NCBI RefSeq assembly: GCF_009827495.1
Contig: NZ_WTZA01000001.1
Coordinates: 496,001 to 560,000, forward strand
DNA from: Tsuneonella aeria
Lineage (GTDB): Bacteria; Pseudomonadota; Alphaproteobacteria; Sphingomonadales; Sphingomonadaceae
Length of the DNA: 64,000 nucleotides
Reading direction: 5' to 3'
Of the stretch, positions 29,552 to 39,328 are shown in pieces; positions within the stretch are counted from its first letter, which is position 1; every line of letters starts with the position of its first letter. Below the pieces are notes generated by a model. It saw only the letters and a list, made by a program, of their open reading frames with translations, was not told the origin of the DNA and did not search any database. Made by a program: the position numbers and the translations under genes.

Positions 29552-30229
29552 ATGCTGACTGCCAAGCAACGCGAACTTCTTCAGTTCATCACGCTTCGTC
29601 TCGAGGCCGACGGTGTTTCGCCGTCGTTCGAGGAGATGAAGGACGCGCTCGATCTCAAGAGCAAGTCGGGCGTCCACCGACTGATCTCTGCACTCGAGGA
29701 ACGTGGGTTCATCCGCCGTTTGCCCAATCGCGCCCGCGCGCTGGAGGTGGTTCGGCAGCCTGGTGATTCTGTTCCGGCCCCGCGGTCGAAGCAAGTGGCC
29801 GAGACTCACGCATTCAAGGCGGATCGCCGTCCGGAGCCCGCCAATGACGTTGTCGACCTGCCGCTTCACGGGCGGATTGCCGCCGGCGTTCCGATCGAGG
29901 CATTCGAAGGCGAGGCGACCCTCCCCGTTCCGGCCGCGCTGCTTGGCCCCGGGGAACACTACGCGCTCGAGGTGTCCGGCGATTCCATGATCGAAGCGGG
30001 CATCTTCGACGGCGATTTCGCCCTGGTACGCAAGACCGACGCGGCGCGCGACGGCGAGATCGTGGTCGCCCTTATCCGGAACGAGGAAGCGACTCTGAAG
30101 TACCTGCGGCGCGAGAACGGGATGATCCGGCTCGATCCGGCGAACGGCGCCTACGATCCCCAGATCTACCGGCCTGCCGAAGTGCAGGTCCAGGGCAAGC
30201 TGGCAGGCCTCCTCCGGCGTTATCACTAG
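29552..30229 (+). CDS. lexA: SOS response repressor/autoprotease LexA
   Basis: 225 residues. N-terminal winged helix ([12 protein letters not shown] to [14 protein letters not shown]), a Pro/Arg-rich linker, and an S24 peptidase domain. Self-cleavage is expected between Ala111 and Gly112 (GRIAAGVP); the catalytic dyad is Ser145 (SGDSMIEAG) and Lys183 (ATLKYLR). On DNA damage RecA filaments would trigger cleavage and derepression. The ATG at 29552 begins the conserved MLTAKQ; the longer in-frame start would overlap the operator region. Confidence 0.97.
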   Translation: MLTAKQRELLQFITLRLEADGVSPSFEEMKDALDLKSKSGVHRLISALEERGFIRRLPNRARALEVVRQPGDSVPAPRSKQVAETHAFKADRRPEPANDVVDLPLHGRIAAGVPIEAFEGEATLPVPAALLGPGEHYALEVSGDSMIEAGIFDGDFALVRKTDAARDGEIVVALIRNEEATLKYLRRENGMIRLDPANGAYDPQIYRPAEVQVQGKLAGLLRRYH

Positions 30230-30245
30230 GACGCGGGCGGAACAT

Positions 30246-32426
30246 TCAAGTCCCGCGTTTCGTCCACCAGGGAAGGGCGCCTTGCCCTTCGGCAACCGAG
30301 CGCACGTGCGCATCGTCAAGGTCGATCGCGAGGCCGCCGCTCTCGGTTAGATAGCGTCGGTCCGCCTTCAGCCAGCGCGGTCGGCAACTGCGCGGAAGCC
30401 AGCGATCGGCGATGACGATATCGGACAGCTGGCACGCCGCGGACAGCGCGCGTTCTTCGATCCGCGATCGATTGCGCGCCATGAGAACGGTCCAGTCGCG
30501 GCCGCCCCGGTGGATTGTCATGGTGCAGAAATCCCGGCTGCACCGCGCGCCTGACCATTCCCCGATAGGCAGCGGCTCGCCCTGCATCCCTGCCAGCTCC
30601 AGCAAGTTGTCCCTTGCAAACGTGCTTCGCCCTTCGCGCAAGACGATCAGTCGCTCTCCCTCTCCCGTCACGCCAACATGCTTGCCGTCGCTGGCGACCA
30701 GGATATCGGGCACAGGCGTTGTAATCAAAAGGCCGGATGCGACGGCAACGGGAATTAACCCGAACAGCCGCCGGCGGCCTTGCCAAAGCGCCAGCCACAG
30801 GCCCCCGCCGACAAACAACGCGAACGCAATCCAGCTCATCTGCGGCATGAGCTTGACCGCGCCCGGCTGTGATGCAGTGAATTGCGCGATATCGAGCAGA
30901 AGCGAAAGCGACTTCCCGGTCAACCACCAGAGGGGCGCCCCGGCCCCGACCAGATCGAACAGCAGGGCGGCAGCGATCAGGGGCATCGTAACGAAGGTCA
31001 CCAGCGGGATGGCCACGACATTCGCTAACGCGCCGTAAAAGCCCGCGCGATGAAAGTGGAACAGCACGATCGGCATCAGGGTCAATTCGATGACCACCCC
31101 GGTAAGAAGGAGCATCAGGAGCCGCCGCGCCATCCGCTCCAGCCAGCTTTCCTCGCGCGGGGCGAGGAAGGCGCGAACGGGGCCCGCCCCGTGCAGCGCG
31201 ACGATCGCGATGACGGCGGCAAAGCTCATCTGAAAGCCGGGGCTCGCCACCGCCTCTGGCCAGAACAGCATCACCACGAAGGCCGCTGCTGCCACCATCC
31301 GGAGCGATAGGGGCTCCCGTCCCAAGGCCAGCGCCCCCAGGACGAGCAATGCCCCGATACAACTGCGGACCGTCGGCACCTCCGCCCCCGTCAGAAGCGT
31401 GTAGCCGACGCCTGCCACTGCGCCACAAACGGCCGCCGCCAGGGGCAGCCGAATTCGCAAGGCGAGCCACGGCCAGAGTGCGAACAAGCGCATGGCAAGG
31501 ACATAGGCGCCCGCGATCACTGCGCTGACATGCAATCCGCTGATGGACAGAAGATGTGTCAGGCCGGAATCGCGCATCGCCTGCTCATCGCGCTCCGAAA
31601 TGCCACCGCGGTCGCCGCTGGCAAACGCGGCCGCGATGCTCCCCTCGGAGCCGGCGACCTGCGAACGGACATGTTCAGCCAGGGAACGCTGCCACCGGGC
31701 TAGCGCGTCCCGCCGGTGCGGCGCCTCCACAATTTCGACGCTCCCGACCGCGCTACCGGTCGCAGAAAGCCCTGAGAACCACGCCGTCCGTGCGAAGTCG
31801 TAAGCGCCCGGTACCATCGGCGCCGCGGGCGGCATCAGGCGCGCGCGCAGGCGGACACGCGCACCTTCCGCAACCTCGGAGGCCAGCTTGTCGGCCGGGA
31901 CGTTCACCCGAACCTTGCGTGCCTGCCCGGTGTCACCCTCCCGGTAGGCGAGCGTGAGGCGAACCCTAGCCTGCGCGGGTTGGTCTTCGCGCTCCAGTAC
32001 GCGCCCATCCAGCATCACCGTCATGGGCCGCTCGAGAGGCGGCGTCCCGACGATGGAAGACCGCGTCCAAATGAGCGCGACTCCGATCGCGAAGACCAGA
32101 CCAATTGTGACCGCTGCGAGGCGAAGGTGGCTGCGGTCGTCCCGCCCTCGCCAGTGGAGCAGCGCCAGCGCCGCCACGGCGAGCCCGCCCGACAATGCCG
32201 CGATCCAACCCGCCGGACGAGCAAGCACGAACCAGACAGCGATCCCGCCGGCCAGCGCCACCGCCAGCCACGGCGCCCGGTCGAAACCGGCTGAGTCCAG
32301 CCAACGCTCCGCGCGGTCCGCGAGGGTGGACAAGCGCAGCGTGTTCCGCCAAGGCGGCTGCTGCATCGCAGCATCGATCGATGGCTCCTCACCCATGGGC
32401 ACGAGCGGGACGGTGCGGATCGCCAT
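30246..32426 (-). CDS. comEC: ComEC/Rec2-family DNA uptake channel
   Basis: 726-residue polytopic membrane protein that would move single-stranded DNA across the inner membrane. N-terminal helices, then the OB-like extracytoplasmic DUF4131 region ([17 protein letters not shown] to [11 protein letters not shown]), then the competence domain with its signature [22 protein letters not shown] and about eight more helices. The C-terminal 130 residues follow the alphaproteobacterial pattern and contain no HxHxDH, so the metallo-beta-lactamase nuclease part of Bacillus ComEC is missing or degenerate. The ATG at 32426 lies 29 bases from the divergent gltX start. Confidence 0.88.
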   Translation of the reverse strand: MAIRTVPLVPMGEEPSIDAAMQQPPWRNTLRLSTLADRAERWLDSAGFDRAPWLAVALAGGIAVWFVLARPAGWIAALSGGLAVAALALLHWRGRDDRSHLRLAAVTIGLVFAIGVALIWTRSSIVGTPPLERPMTVMLDGRVLEREDQPAQARVRLTLAYREGDTGQARKVRVNVPADKLASEVAEGARVRLRARLMPPAAPMVPGAYDFARTAWFSGLSATGSAVGSVEIVEAPHRRDALARWQRSLAEHVRSQVAGSEGSIAAAFASGDRGGISERDEQAMRDSGLTHLLSISGLHVSAVIAGAYVLAMRLFALWPWLALRIRLPLAAAVCGAVAGVGYTLLTGAEVPTVRSCIGALLVLGALALGREPLSLRMVAAAAFVVMLFWPEAVASPGFQMSFAAVIAIVALHGAGPVRAFLAPREESWLERMARRLLMLLLTGVVIELTLMPIVLFHFHRAGFYGALANVVAIPLVTFVTMPLIAAALLFDLVGAGAPLWWLTGKSLSLLLDIAQFTASQPGAVKLMPQMSWIAFALFVGGGLWLALWQGRRRLFGLIPVAVASGLLITTPVPDILVASDGKHVGVTGEGERLIVLREGRSTFARDNLLELAGMQGEPLPIGEWSGARCSRDFCTMTIHRGGRDWTVLMARNRSRIEERALSAACQLSDIVIADRWLPRSCRPRWLKADRRYLTESGGLAIDLDDAHVRSVAEGQGALPWWTKRGT

Positions 32427-32455
32427 GTAACCATTGGATAGGGAATCGAATTCGG

Positions 32456-33862
32456 ATGGCAAGCGCAAGCGGAGGAGTGGTCACCCGCTTCGCCCCCTCG
32501 CCCACCGGATTCCTCCACATAGGCGGCGCGCGCACGGCCCTGTTCAACTGGTTGTATGCCCGCCGACACGGCGGAAAATATCTCTTGCGCATCGAGGACA
32601 CCGATCGCGCGCGGTCCACCGAACCCGCGATCGCCGCAATCTTCGACGGGCTGGGCTGGCTCGGCCTGGAAGGAGACGAGCCGCCCGTGTTCCAGTTCGC
32701 CCGGTCTGAACGCCATGCACAGGTGGCGCACCAGTTGCTGGAGCGGGGCGCGGCCTATCGTTGCTACCTGACCCCCGAAGATCTCGCCACGCGCCGCGCC
32801 GCCGCCCAGGCGGAGCGCCGCACCTTCCGCATCGACAGCGAATGGCGCGATGCCGATGCGTCGTCCTGGCCATCCGACCGGCCGTTCGTGGTGCGCATCA
32901 AGGCGCCGCGCGACGGAGAGACGACGATCGCGGACGAAGTCCAGGGCACTGTCACCGTTGCCAATGCCGAGCTGGACGATTTCGTACTGCTGCGGTCCGA
33001 TGGTACGCCTACGTACATGCTGGCCGTGGTGGTCGACGATCACGACATGGGCGTGACCCACGTCATCCGGGGCGACGATCACCTCAACAACGCGTTCCGC
33101 CAGCTCGCGATCATCCACGCCATGGGCTGGCCTGAACCGGTCTATGCCCACGTGCCCATGATCCTGGGCGGTGACGGCGCAAAGTTGTCCAAGCGCCACG
33201 GCGCGGTGGGGGTGGACGCCTATCGCGACGAGATGGGGCTGATGCCGGAAGCGGTGTTCAACTACCTCCTGCGCCTCGGCTGGGGTCACGGCGACCGCGA
33301 GGAAATCTCGCGCGACGAAGCGGTCGCACTTTTCGATCTTTCGGGCGTCGGCCGGAGTCCGAGCCGCTTCGACATGAAGAAGCTCCTCAATCTCAACGGC
33401 CACTATATCCGCGAGGCGGATGATGCCCGTCTGGCAGAGCTCGTGGCCCCGCGGATCGGCCCTGACGTGGACCGGGCCTTGCTGACCGCCGCCATGCCGC
33501 AGCTCAAGCTGCGGGCAAAGGACCTGGTCGAACTTGCCGCCGGCGCGCGGTTCCTGTTCACACAGCGGCCCCTGCAACTCGATGAAAAGGCGGCAGCGCT
33601 GCTGACCGACGACGCGCGCGGGTTGCTCGCAAACATTTCTGACCGGCTGAAAACCCAAAACGACTGGACCCTCGCGGCGCTGGAGGCCAACCTCAAGGCA
33701 TATGCGGAGGAGGTGGGCCTCGGCCTCGGCAAGCTCGCCCAGCCCTTGCGCGCGGCGCTTACCGGCACAACCACGTCGCCGGGCATATTCGATGTACTAG
33801 TCCTGCTGGGGCGCGACGAGGCGCTCGCGCGCATCGACGCACAGGCACGAACCGAAGTTTAA
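32456..33862 (+). CDS. gltX: Glutamyl-tRNA synthetase
   Basis: 468-residue class I aminoacyl-tRNA synthetase. The HIGH region reads [18 protein letters not shown] and the KMSKS loop reads KLSKRHG; RIEDTD and GDDHLNN are further family motifs. The C-terminal anticodon-binding domain is complete. Alphaproteobacteria often carry two GltX forms, one serving tRNA-Gln; only this one is visible. The ATG at 32456 is close to the divergent comEC start, so each promoter must lie within the other gene. gltA follows after 10 bases. Confidence 0.95.
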   Translation: MASASGGVVTRFAPSPTGFLHIGGARTALFNWLYARRHGGKYLLRIEDTDRARSTEPAIAAIFDGLGWLGLEGDEPPVFQFARSERHAQVAHQLLERGAAYRCYLTPEDLATRRAAAQAERRTFRIDSEWRDADASSWPSDRPFVVRIKAPRDGETTIADEVQGTVTVANAELDDFVLLRSDGTPTYMLAVVVDDHDMGVTHVIRGDDHLNNAFRQLAIIHAMGWPEPVYAHVPMILGGDGAKLSKRHGAVGVDAYRDEMGLMPEAVFNYLLRLGWGHGDREEISRDEAVALFDLSGVGRSPSRFDMKKLLNLNGHYIREADDARLAELVAPRIGPDVDRALLTAAMPQLKLRAKDLVELAAGARFLFTQRPLQLDEKAAALLTDDARGLLANISDRLKTQNDWTLAALEANLKAYAEEVGLGLGKLAQPLRAALTGTTTSPGIFDVLVLLGRDEALARIDAQARTEV

Positions 33863-33872
33863 GGAGAAGACG

Positions 33873-35159
33873 ATGGCGGACACGCAGGCGGCGCTGAGCT
33901 ATAACGAAAAGGGCATCGACCTGCCGGTCCTGGAGGGCACGGTGGGGCCCCAGGTCATCGACATTCGCAAGCTCTATTCGCAGACCGGTGCGTTCACGTA
34001 CGATCCGGGCTTCACGTCGACCGCGAGCTGCGAAAGCTCGCTGACTTATATCGATGGCGATGAAGGCGTGCTGCTTCACCGCGGGTACCCGATCGGGCAG
34101 CTTGCGGAACATTCCAGCTTCATGGAGGTCAGCTACCTGCTGCTCAACGGCGAGCTTCCATCCAGCGAAGAGCTCGACGAGTTTTCCTACACCATCAGCC
34201 GCCACACCATGCTGCACGAACAGCTGGCGACGTTCTATCGCGGGTTCCGGCGGGACGCGCACCCCATGGCGATCATGTGCGGCGTTGTGGGCGCGCTGAG
34301 CGCATTCTATCACGACAGCACGGACATTGCCGACCCGCAGCAACGCAAGATCGCCAGCCACCGCCTGATTGCGAAGATGCCGACGATCGCGGCGATGGCG
34401 TACAAGTATTCGGTTGGCCAGCCGTTCCTCTATCCGGACAACTCGCTGTCCTACACCGGCAATTTCCTGCGAATGACATTCGGCGTTCCTGCCGAACCCT
34501 ACGAAGTGAACCCCGTGGTCGAACGCGCCATGGACCGGATCTTCATTCTCCACGCCGATCACGAACAGAACGCATCGACCTCCACAGTTCGACTGGCCGG
34601 CTCCTCGGGCGCCAATCCCTTCGCGTGTATCGCCGCGGGCATCGCCTGCCTCTGGGGCCCGGCCCACGGCGGAGCCAACGAGGCTGCGCTGAACATGCTG
34701 AAGGAGATCGGCACGCCGGACAAGATTCCGCACTATATCGACCGCGCGAAGGACAAGAACGATCCGTTCCGCCTGATGGGCTTCGGACACCGTGTGTACA
34801 AGAACTACGATCCGCGCGCGACCGTGATGCAGAAGACCGTGCGGGAAGTATTCGAAGCGCTGAAGGTCAACGACCCGCTGTTCGAAACCGCCTTGCAGCT
34901 GGAAGAGATCGCACTGAACGATCCCTATTTCATCGAGAAGAAGCTGTTCCCGAACGTCGATTTCTATTCCGGCATCATCCTGTCGGCGATCGGATTCCCG
35001 ACCACGATGTTCACCGCGCTGTTCGCGCTGGCCCGCACCGTGGGCTGGGTGGCTCAGTGGAACGAGATGATTTCCGACCCAGGCCAGAAGATCGGCCGCC
35101 CGCGGCAGCTTTACACGGGCCCGACCGAGCGGGATTACGTGACGGTCGACAAGCGCTAA
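33873..35159 (+). CDS. gltA: Citrate synthase
   Basis: 428 residues, hexameric Gram-negative type. Catalytic residues sit in conserved contexts: His in [11 protein letters not shown], His in GPAHGGANE and [14 protein letters not shown], and Asp in [10 protein letters not shown]-terminal domain typical of the NADH-sensitive type II enzyme ([19 protein letters not shown]). A strong AAGGAGA stands eight bases before the ATG. Separated from gltX by only 10 bases, so at least partly co-transcribed with it; linking pyruvate dehydrogenase products to the TCA cycle. Confidence 0.97.
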   Translation: MADTQAALSYNEKGIDLPVLEGTVGPQVIDIRKLYSQTGAFTYDPGFTSTASCESSLTYIDGDEGVLLHRGYPIGQLAEHSSFMEVSYLLLNGELPSSEELDEFSYTISRHTMLHEQLATFYRGFRRDAHPMAIMCGVVGALSAFYHDSTDIADPQQRKIASHRLIAKMPTIAAMAYKYSVGQPFLYPDNSLSYTGNFLRMTFGVPAEPYEVNPVVERAMDRIFILHADHEQNASTSTVRLAGSSGANPFACIAAGIACLWGPAHGGANEAALNMLKEIGTPDKIPHYIDRAKDKNDPFRLMGFGHRVYKNYDPRATVMQKTVREVFEALKVNDPLFETALQLEEIALNDPYFIEKKLFPNVDFYSGIILSAIGFPTTMFTALFALARTVGWVAQWNEMISDPGQKIGRPRQLYTGPTERDYVTVDKR

Positions 35160-35178
35160 TCGCGCACGATCGGGCTGG

Positions 35179-35370
35179 TTGCGCAGGTCCTTTGGCCTGG
35201 CGCTGTTCCTCTCCGGCGACCTGTGGGTGCTGCAGGGATTGGGGATCGTGATGTGGCCGGCCGGGAGCTCCATGCTCGCCGACCGGTCCTTGGCGCTTTA
35301 CGGAGCAATCACTGCGATCGTCGGGGCGCTCATGTTCGTGGGCGGCTCGGCACGCCGCCACCGCGGCTAG
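35179..35370 (+). CDS. Small two-helix membrane protein
   Basis: 63 residues with two hydrophobic helices (LALFLSGDLWVLQGLGIVMW and LALYGAITAIVGALMFVGG) and a basic tail. The LWVLQGLGI..WP.S.ML pattern recurs in short orphan proteins of related bacteria as far as I can recall, which supports it as a real gene. The start is a TTG at 35179, without a clear ribosome site, 19 bases after gltA; later starts would cut the first helix. Its last bases overlap the end of the convergent histidine kinase by 4. Function unknown. Confidence 0.5.
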   Translation: MRRSFGLALFLSGDLWVLQGLGIVMWPAGSSMLADRSLALYGAITAIVGALMFVGGSARRHRG

Positions 35371-36725
35371 TCGCTCGCGGGCACCGCCAGGGTGAATCGC
35401 GCGCCGGAACCCGGCACGCTCTCGACCGTCAGGTCCCCGCCCATCGCACGCGCCAATCGGCGCGAGATGTACAGACCCAGGCCCGACCCCCCTTCCGAAC
35501 CCCGGCCAAGGCGTTCGAACTTCTCGAACACCCGTCCCTGCTGCTCCGGCGAGAGCCCCGGCCCCTCATCGCCAACGGTGACGAGCGCCCGCTCGCCGTC
35601 CCGTCCCAATGACAACGTGACAGCGGAGCCTGCAGGGGAGTAGTTGATTGCGTTGCCGACCAGGTTGAGCAGGACCTGAAGCACCCGCCGGAACTCGCCG
35701 ATTGCGGGCTGGTGCTGGCCGTCGGGCGTAATCAGCGTGATGTCTTTCGCCCGGGCCCGCACGCCCAGGATGCCCACCGCCCTGCGCGCGACGTCGGCAA
35801 GATCGATGCTGTCGGGGGCCGTCGTGAAACCCTCGGCCTCCACCACCTCCAGATCCGACAGGTCTTCGATCATCGAGAGGAGGTGTTGTCCGGCGGTGGC
35901 GATGTCCGCAGCGTAGTCGCTGTACTCATCGGCCAGCGGACCGGCCAGGCGCGCGCGTATCGTTTCCGCATTCGCGATGATCCGCGCGATCGGCTGGCGG
36001 AGCACGGGCGTCAGTTCACGGCCGAAACCCGGCGGCAAGCTCGCCTGCTCTGGCGGCGCCAATTGAACCTCCGGCAAAGGGGCGTCGGCTACCAGCAGCA
36101 GCTCGAAGCCGGCGCTCCCCGGCTCGGGCCGGCCGAGGGGCACAAGGGTCACAGTCCAGTCGCGGCTTGACCCCGGCACCCGGCACCGTGCCCCATCGAG
36201 CAGGCGCCAGTGGGCTGGCCGCCGTTCCGCCAGGTCCGTGAAAGTGACTGAGGCGGTCCATGGCTGGCCCCCGCCCTGTTGCAGTGCCCGTTCGAACTCG
36301 GCCAGGTCCGGCGCGTTGACTTCGACTGTCAGCGGCCGCTGTTCCGGGTCGAGGCGCGCGGTGAGATCAGCCATGTCGCGGTCGATCGCAATCCGCCGCG
36401 CCGCTGCTTCGTGGTCCGTTTCCGGCGGCCGCGGGGTCGCGGACCAGTTTATAACCTCCACCAGGCAGCCGTCATCGCCTGGCAGCACTTCGATCCAGGC
36501 GCGAACGATTTCGTCGCCATCCAGCGCCTCGATCGTCCGCGCCAGGCGCAGGCCAAGGTTGCGCGACTTGCGTACGACCTCCAGCAACTGCGGAACGGCC
36601 ACGGTGCCCGGCATGTCACCCCCGCAACGCCGTTGCAGGCCCGCGAGCAGCTCGTCAGCCTCGACCATCCGGTCCGCGCCATCGGTGCGGGCGCGTGCGA
36701 GTACGGCGGTTCCGGCCAGTACCAT
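35367..36725 (-). CDS. Sensor histidine kinase homologue lacking the phospho-acceptor histidine
   Basis: 452 residues, no membrane segment. Residues 1-230 form a soluble sensory region without a recognised PAS motif. A HisKA-type helical hairpin follows (about 232-295: FGRELTPVLRQPIARIIANAE), where the position of the phospho-acceptor His in the usual S-H-E-L-R-T-P-L is Pro240. The ATP-binding domain is intact: N box LLNLVGNAINYSP, G1 DEGPGLS, F box FEKFERLG, G2 GGSGLGLYISRRLA. It therefore can probably bind ATP but cannot autophosphorylate in the normal way, like DivL-type pseudokinases. Its ATG overlaps the stop of the gene upstream (TGATG). Confidence 0.8.
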   Translation of the reverse strand: MVLAGTAVLARARTDGADRMVEADELLAGLQRRCGGDMPGTVAVPQLLEVVRKSRNLGLRLARTIEALDGDEIVRAWIEVLPGDDGCLVEVINWSATPRPPETDHEAAARRIAIDRDMADLTARLDPEQRPLTVEVNAPDLAEFERALQQGGGQPWTASVTFTDLAERRPAHWRLLDGARCRVPGSSRDWTVTLVPLGRPEPGSAGFELLLVADAPLPEVQLAPPEQASLPPGFGRELTPVLRQPIARIIANAETIRARLAGPLADEYSDYAADIATAGQHLLSMIEDLSDLEVVEAEGFTTAPDSIDLADVARRAVGILGVRARAKDITLITPDGQHQPAIGEFRRVLQVLLNLVGNAINYSPAGSAVTLSLGRDGERALVTVGDEGPGLSPEQQGRVFEKFERLGRGSEGGSGLGLYISRRLARAMGGDLTVESVPGSGARFTLAVPASD

Positions 36726-37684
36726 CAGCCGGCCGACGAGCGGGATGAGGCGGAAAGCAGCGCGCGGGCCCTGTCGGCGCCCAGGCTGTCAAGCTCCGGA
36801 GGCAAGGCGCCCTCGGGATGAAAATAGAGAAACTGCTCCTCGATGGCCCTCGGCTTCAGGCCGGCCGCCCGCATGGAAAGGGCAAACCGTGCGATCTGCC
36901 GATCGTTGGTTGCAAGGACCGTGAGCGCGCGATCCTGGTGGGATGCGGCGGAAAGCGCGGTGAGGAAGATCGCGACGCCGGCGTGGGCCACGGACAGCGC
37001 GGCGAGCATCCCCGGCCCCATGCCATGCACTAGACGCGCCAGGCGGGCGAGCCGGCTGGCCCCTTCGTCATACGATTCCCGCACCCGCGCAAGAGCGCCG
37101 GAAACCCCCTCCTCCTGTTCGCCGACGTGGCTGCGCCAGGACGCGATGCACAGGTGGAGCAAGTCTGCCGGGAGCTCACTCAGCGGCAGCTCCATGCGCC
37201 GCTGTTGCTGGACGAAACGCGCCTGCGCCGCAAGGGCGGCCATCGCCGCGGCTGCGGTCGGTGCGTCGTCGGACGACACGAGCGCTTGCAACAGGGGCGA
37301 CAGGACGGGATCGATCGCGTTCTGCGCCTCGAGCCGGGCGGTGGCGTGCCACTCGATCGCGAGCGCGTGACAATGGGCGGTCAGCGCCCTTTCCGCCAGC
37401 AGTGTGTCCGCAAGCGCGCCGGCGAAGGTCGCGGCGAAGGCGCGGGGGTCGTCCACCTCGGCGGCCTCGCCTTGCGCCAGCAGCAACTGCCGCGCAATGT
37501 CGTTTACCATCCCCCGCACCCGGGTCAGGATCTCGTCGCTGAAGAGCGAGTGATCATGGTTCGCCAGCAGGTGACCCAGCACCGGACCAATCGTCCCGAG
37601 CACGGCATCCCCGTGCGCGAGCGCGTCAAAGAGAATTCTCTCTGCCGCGAAATCACCGGACGAATTGATTGCATTCTGGTCCAT
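36725..37684 (-). CDS. Uncharacterised helical cytoplasmic protein coupled to the kinase
   Basis: 319 residues, predicted almost entirely alpha-helical and soluble; I do not recognise a family with confidence. The opening section ILFDALAHGDAVLGTIGPVLGHLL and HDHSLFSDEILTRVRGMVNDIA is rich in His, Asp and Leu; the middle resembles HEAT-like helix pairs (PVLSPLLQALVSSDDAPTAAA); the C-terminal part has FALSMRAAGLKPRAIEEQFLYFHPEG. The ATG at 37684 is preceded by a CtrA-like repeat. Stop and next start overlap by one base with the histidine kinase homologue, so equal amounts of the two proteins are likely made and they may form a complex. Confidence 0.6.
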   Translation of the reverse strand: MDQNAINSSGDFAAERILFDALAHGDAVLGTIGPVLGHLLANHDHSLFSDEILTRVRGMVNDIARQLLLAQGEAAEVDDPRAFAATFAGALADTLLAERALTAHCHALAIEWHATARLEAQNAIDPVLSPLLQALVSSDDAPTAAAAMAALAAQARFVQQQRRMELPLSELPADLLHLCIASWRSHVGEQEEGVSGALARVRESYDEGASRLARLARLVHGMGPGMLAALSVAHAGVAIFLTALSAASHQDRALTVLATNDRQIARFALSMRAAGLKPRAIEEQFLYFHPEGALPPELDSLGADRARALLSASSRSSAG

Positions 37685-37710
37685 TTGGCCGGTTTTGTAG
37701 CACGCCGTGG

Positions 37711-37725
37711 TTAAGCACGTGTTAG
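37711..37725 (-). promoter_or_regulatory. CtrA-like box upstream of the helical protein/kinase unit
   Basis: Read on the minus strand: CTAA, seven bases, TTAA then CC. This is the CtrA pattern TTAA-N7-TTAA with one mismatch, 27 bases before the start at 37684. It overlaps the stop codon of the upstream gene. A single hit of this kind can arise by chance; support comes from a second near-match at 39285 in the same gene group. Confidence 0.3.
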
Positions 37726-38903
37726 CCGCGCTGCCGCGGCCAGAACAGCCACAGCGCAAGACCCAGCGATGCCAGCAGCGCCATGCTTCCGGGCAAGCGA
37801 TCGGCTGCCGCGGCGATCGCCAGCAAAACGAAGACGGCGGCCCGGTCGCCCAGCGGCCGCAGGGGGCGGGGGGCGGCGGGATCGCCGGACAATCGCACCG
37901 CGGCAGCAAGCATCAGCGCCGCGAACGGGGCCGGCCACCCGCTGAACGCGACCGGGCTTGCCGCGACGGCGATCAGCGCCACATCGAGCAGCGCGTCCCG
38001 GGCCGGCGCAAGCCAGCGCGGCGCCCGCTCCCCCGTCCCCGCCCGCGCGAAACGCCCCAGCGCGGTCGCGGCTTCGGAAGCGAAGGCGGCAACCGCCAGG
38101 GCTGCGAGCGCGGCGACAGTGTAGCCGAGATACCCCGCGATTGCTCCACCGCCTGCCAGCGCCGCGGCCACCCCGAGCGCGACCCGCGATGCGCGCGCCG
38201 GAAAGGCGATGCGTGCGTTGGCCAGGCGGGCGACCCGGTAGGCGAGGTAGTCTCCCGGGCGATCCGCTGCGGGCGGTGGAACATGGCGCAGGTACCATTC
38301 GGCCTGGTGACGATCGGCGACCGCGCGACTGCCGATCAGCGCCCACTGACCATCATCCAGCCATTTCTCTGGAACCGCCACGCAGTTGCCGCCCCGCTGC
38401 AAGGCCACGCGCAAGAGGCCCGACACCGGGTCCGCATCGGGCGGCAGCGCGGCGAGCGCCTCGACCGCGTCTCCGCGCGTGGCGAGGACACCGGCCCAGG
38501 CATGATCGCGGTCGATCCGTTCGAACCCCAGTTCGACCGCGTTATCCGCGGGAAACGTGGCGATGCCCGTCCGGCTACCCAGCGCCTGTCCGAGCCACCC
38601 GTTGTCCGGCATGACCCCCGGCGCATAGACGACCAGCGTATCGGCCGCCGATACGAGGCCCGACAAGCCGCGATGATGGGGAACCGCGTGAAACGTGGCG
38701 CCGCGCCGCTCCGCCTCGTGCTGCACGGCCGCAAGATCGGGCGAAGGACCGTCCGCCAGGCAGACGATCCGTTCGCAGGCCAGCGCCAGTGCCGAATGGA
38801 GCTGGTGCCACGCGATCGGGCGCCCGGCCAGTCGCGGCGCATCTTCGCCCGCGGGGCCCATGGTCAACAATGCGATGCGCAAACCGCCCAATCCCCGCGT
38901 CAC
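37722..38903 (-). CDS. Nucleotidyltransferase-like domain fused to a polytopic membrane domain
   Basis: 393 residues. The N-terminal half (about 1-210) looks like a GT-A/nucleotidyltransferase fold: RIALLTMGPAGEDAPRLAGRPIAWHQLHSAL, ERIVCLADG and DTLVVYAPGVMPDNGWLG, similar in layout to sugar-phosphate nucleotidyltransferases but without a clear GxGTR-type loop, so activity is uncertain. From about residue 225 on there are four to five hydrophobic helices rich in Ala, Leu and Gly, ending LGLALWLFWPRQRG. Such a fusion recalls enzymes making membrane-linked polar head groups, but I make no functional call. 37 bases before the helical protein gene and 52 after the Hpt-like gene. Confidence 0.6.
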   Translation of the reverse strand: MTRGLGGLRIALLTMGPAGEDAPRLAGRPIAWHQLHSALALACERIVCLADGPSPDLAAVQHEAERRGATFHAVPHHRGLSGLVSAADTLVVYAPGVMPDNGWLGQALGSRTGIATFPADNAVELGFERIDRDHAWAGVLATRGDAVEALAALPPDADPVSGLLRVALQRGGNCVAVPEKWLDDGQWALIGSRAVADRHQAEWYLRHVPPPAADRPGDYLAYRVARLANARIAFPARASRVALGVAAALAGGGAIAGYLGYTVAALAALAVAAFASEAATALGRFARAGTGERAPRWLAPARDALLDVALIAVAASPVAFSGWPAPFAALMLAAAVRLSGDPAAPRPLRPLGDRAAVFVLLAIAAAADRLPGSMALLASLGLALWLFWPRQRG

Positions 38904-38955
38904 AAAACGGACGCGTTTCTACGGGGCGGACAACGCCTTGGCTAGGCCGGCGACC

Positions 38956-39258
38956 TCACCCGGTGGTGAACTCGTCGCGAAAGCGCTCGATCCTGCGGAC
39001 CACGGTGGGCTCGCCCGGCGCAGCCGCGATGGCTTCTTCCGCCAGCGCCATCAAGTCGCCGGCATGAAATCCCGCGGCAAGGCCCTTGAGCCGCTGGGCG
39101 GCGATCGCCCAGTTGCCATCGCACCGCGCACGCTTGAGCTGGTCGAGGTGCCGGTCGAGGCTGTCGCGAAACGCGCCGCGCAGTTCGGCGAGCAGGACGG
39201 GATCCCGCCCCGCCGCGGCCGCCAGCGCGGCATCGAATGCAAGGTTTTGATATGCCAT
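38956..39258 (-). CDS. Hpt-like protein without the phospho-acceptor histidine
   Basis: 100 residues, a four-helix-bundle layout. The segment AIAAQRLKGLAAGFHAGDLMALAEEA follows the histidine-phosphotransfer pattern A-H-x-L-K-G-x-A-x-x-x-G, but the acceptor His is Gln55. The remaining helix LAELRGAFRDSLDRHLDQLKRA fits the first half of an Hpt bundle. The ATG at 39258 was chosen because conserved-looking sequence begins there; an earlier frame start overlaps the divergent gene. It heads the minus-strand group leading to the His-less kinase and shares a 70-base divergent promoter region with the TipN-like gene. Confidence 0.65.
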   Translation of the reverse strand: MAYQNLAFDAALAAAAGRDPVLLAELRGAFRDSLDRHLDQLKRARCDGNWAIAAQRLKGLAAGFHAGDLMALAEEAIAAAPGEPTVVRRIERFRDEFTTG

Positions 39259-39284
39259 GGCCCGCACGGCATAACGGCCGGAGA

Positions 39285-39300
39285 TTAAGACACTGTTTAA
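39285..39300. promoter_or_regulatory. CtrA-like repeat between the Hpt-like and TipN-like genes
   Basis: TTAA (39285-39288), GACACTG, TTTAA (39296-39300), followed by CC. With seven bases the second half reads TTTA, with eight it reads TTAA, so it is one step away from TTAA-N7-TTAA. It lies 26 bases upstream of the Hpt-like ATG and 28 before the TipN-like ATG, central to both promoters. Confidence 0.3.
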
Positions 39301-39328
39301 CCATACCGGGATGGTGTAATTCGCTGCC

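Noticed and set aside
32021-33658. 545-codon minus-strand frame across comEC and gltX
   Set aside because: It spans two opposite genes and reads nonsense relative to both; gltX motifs (HIGH, KLSKR) fix the plus strand.
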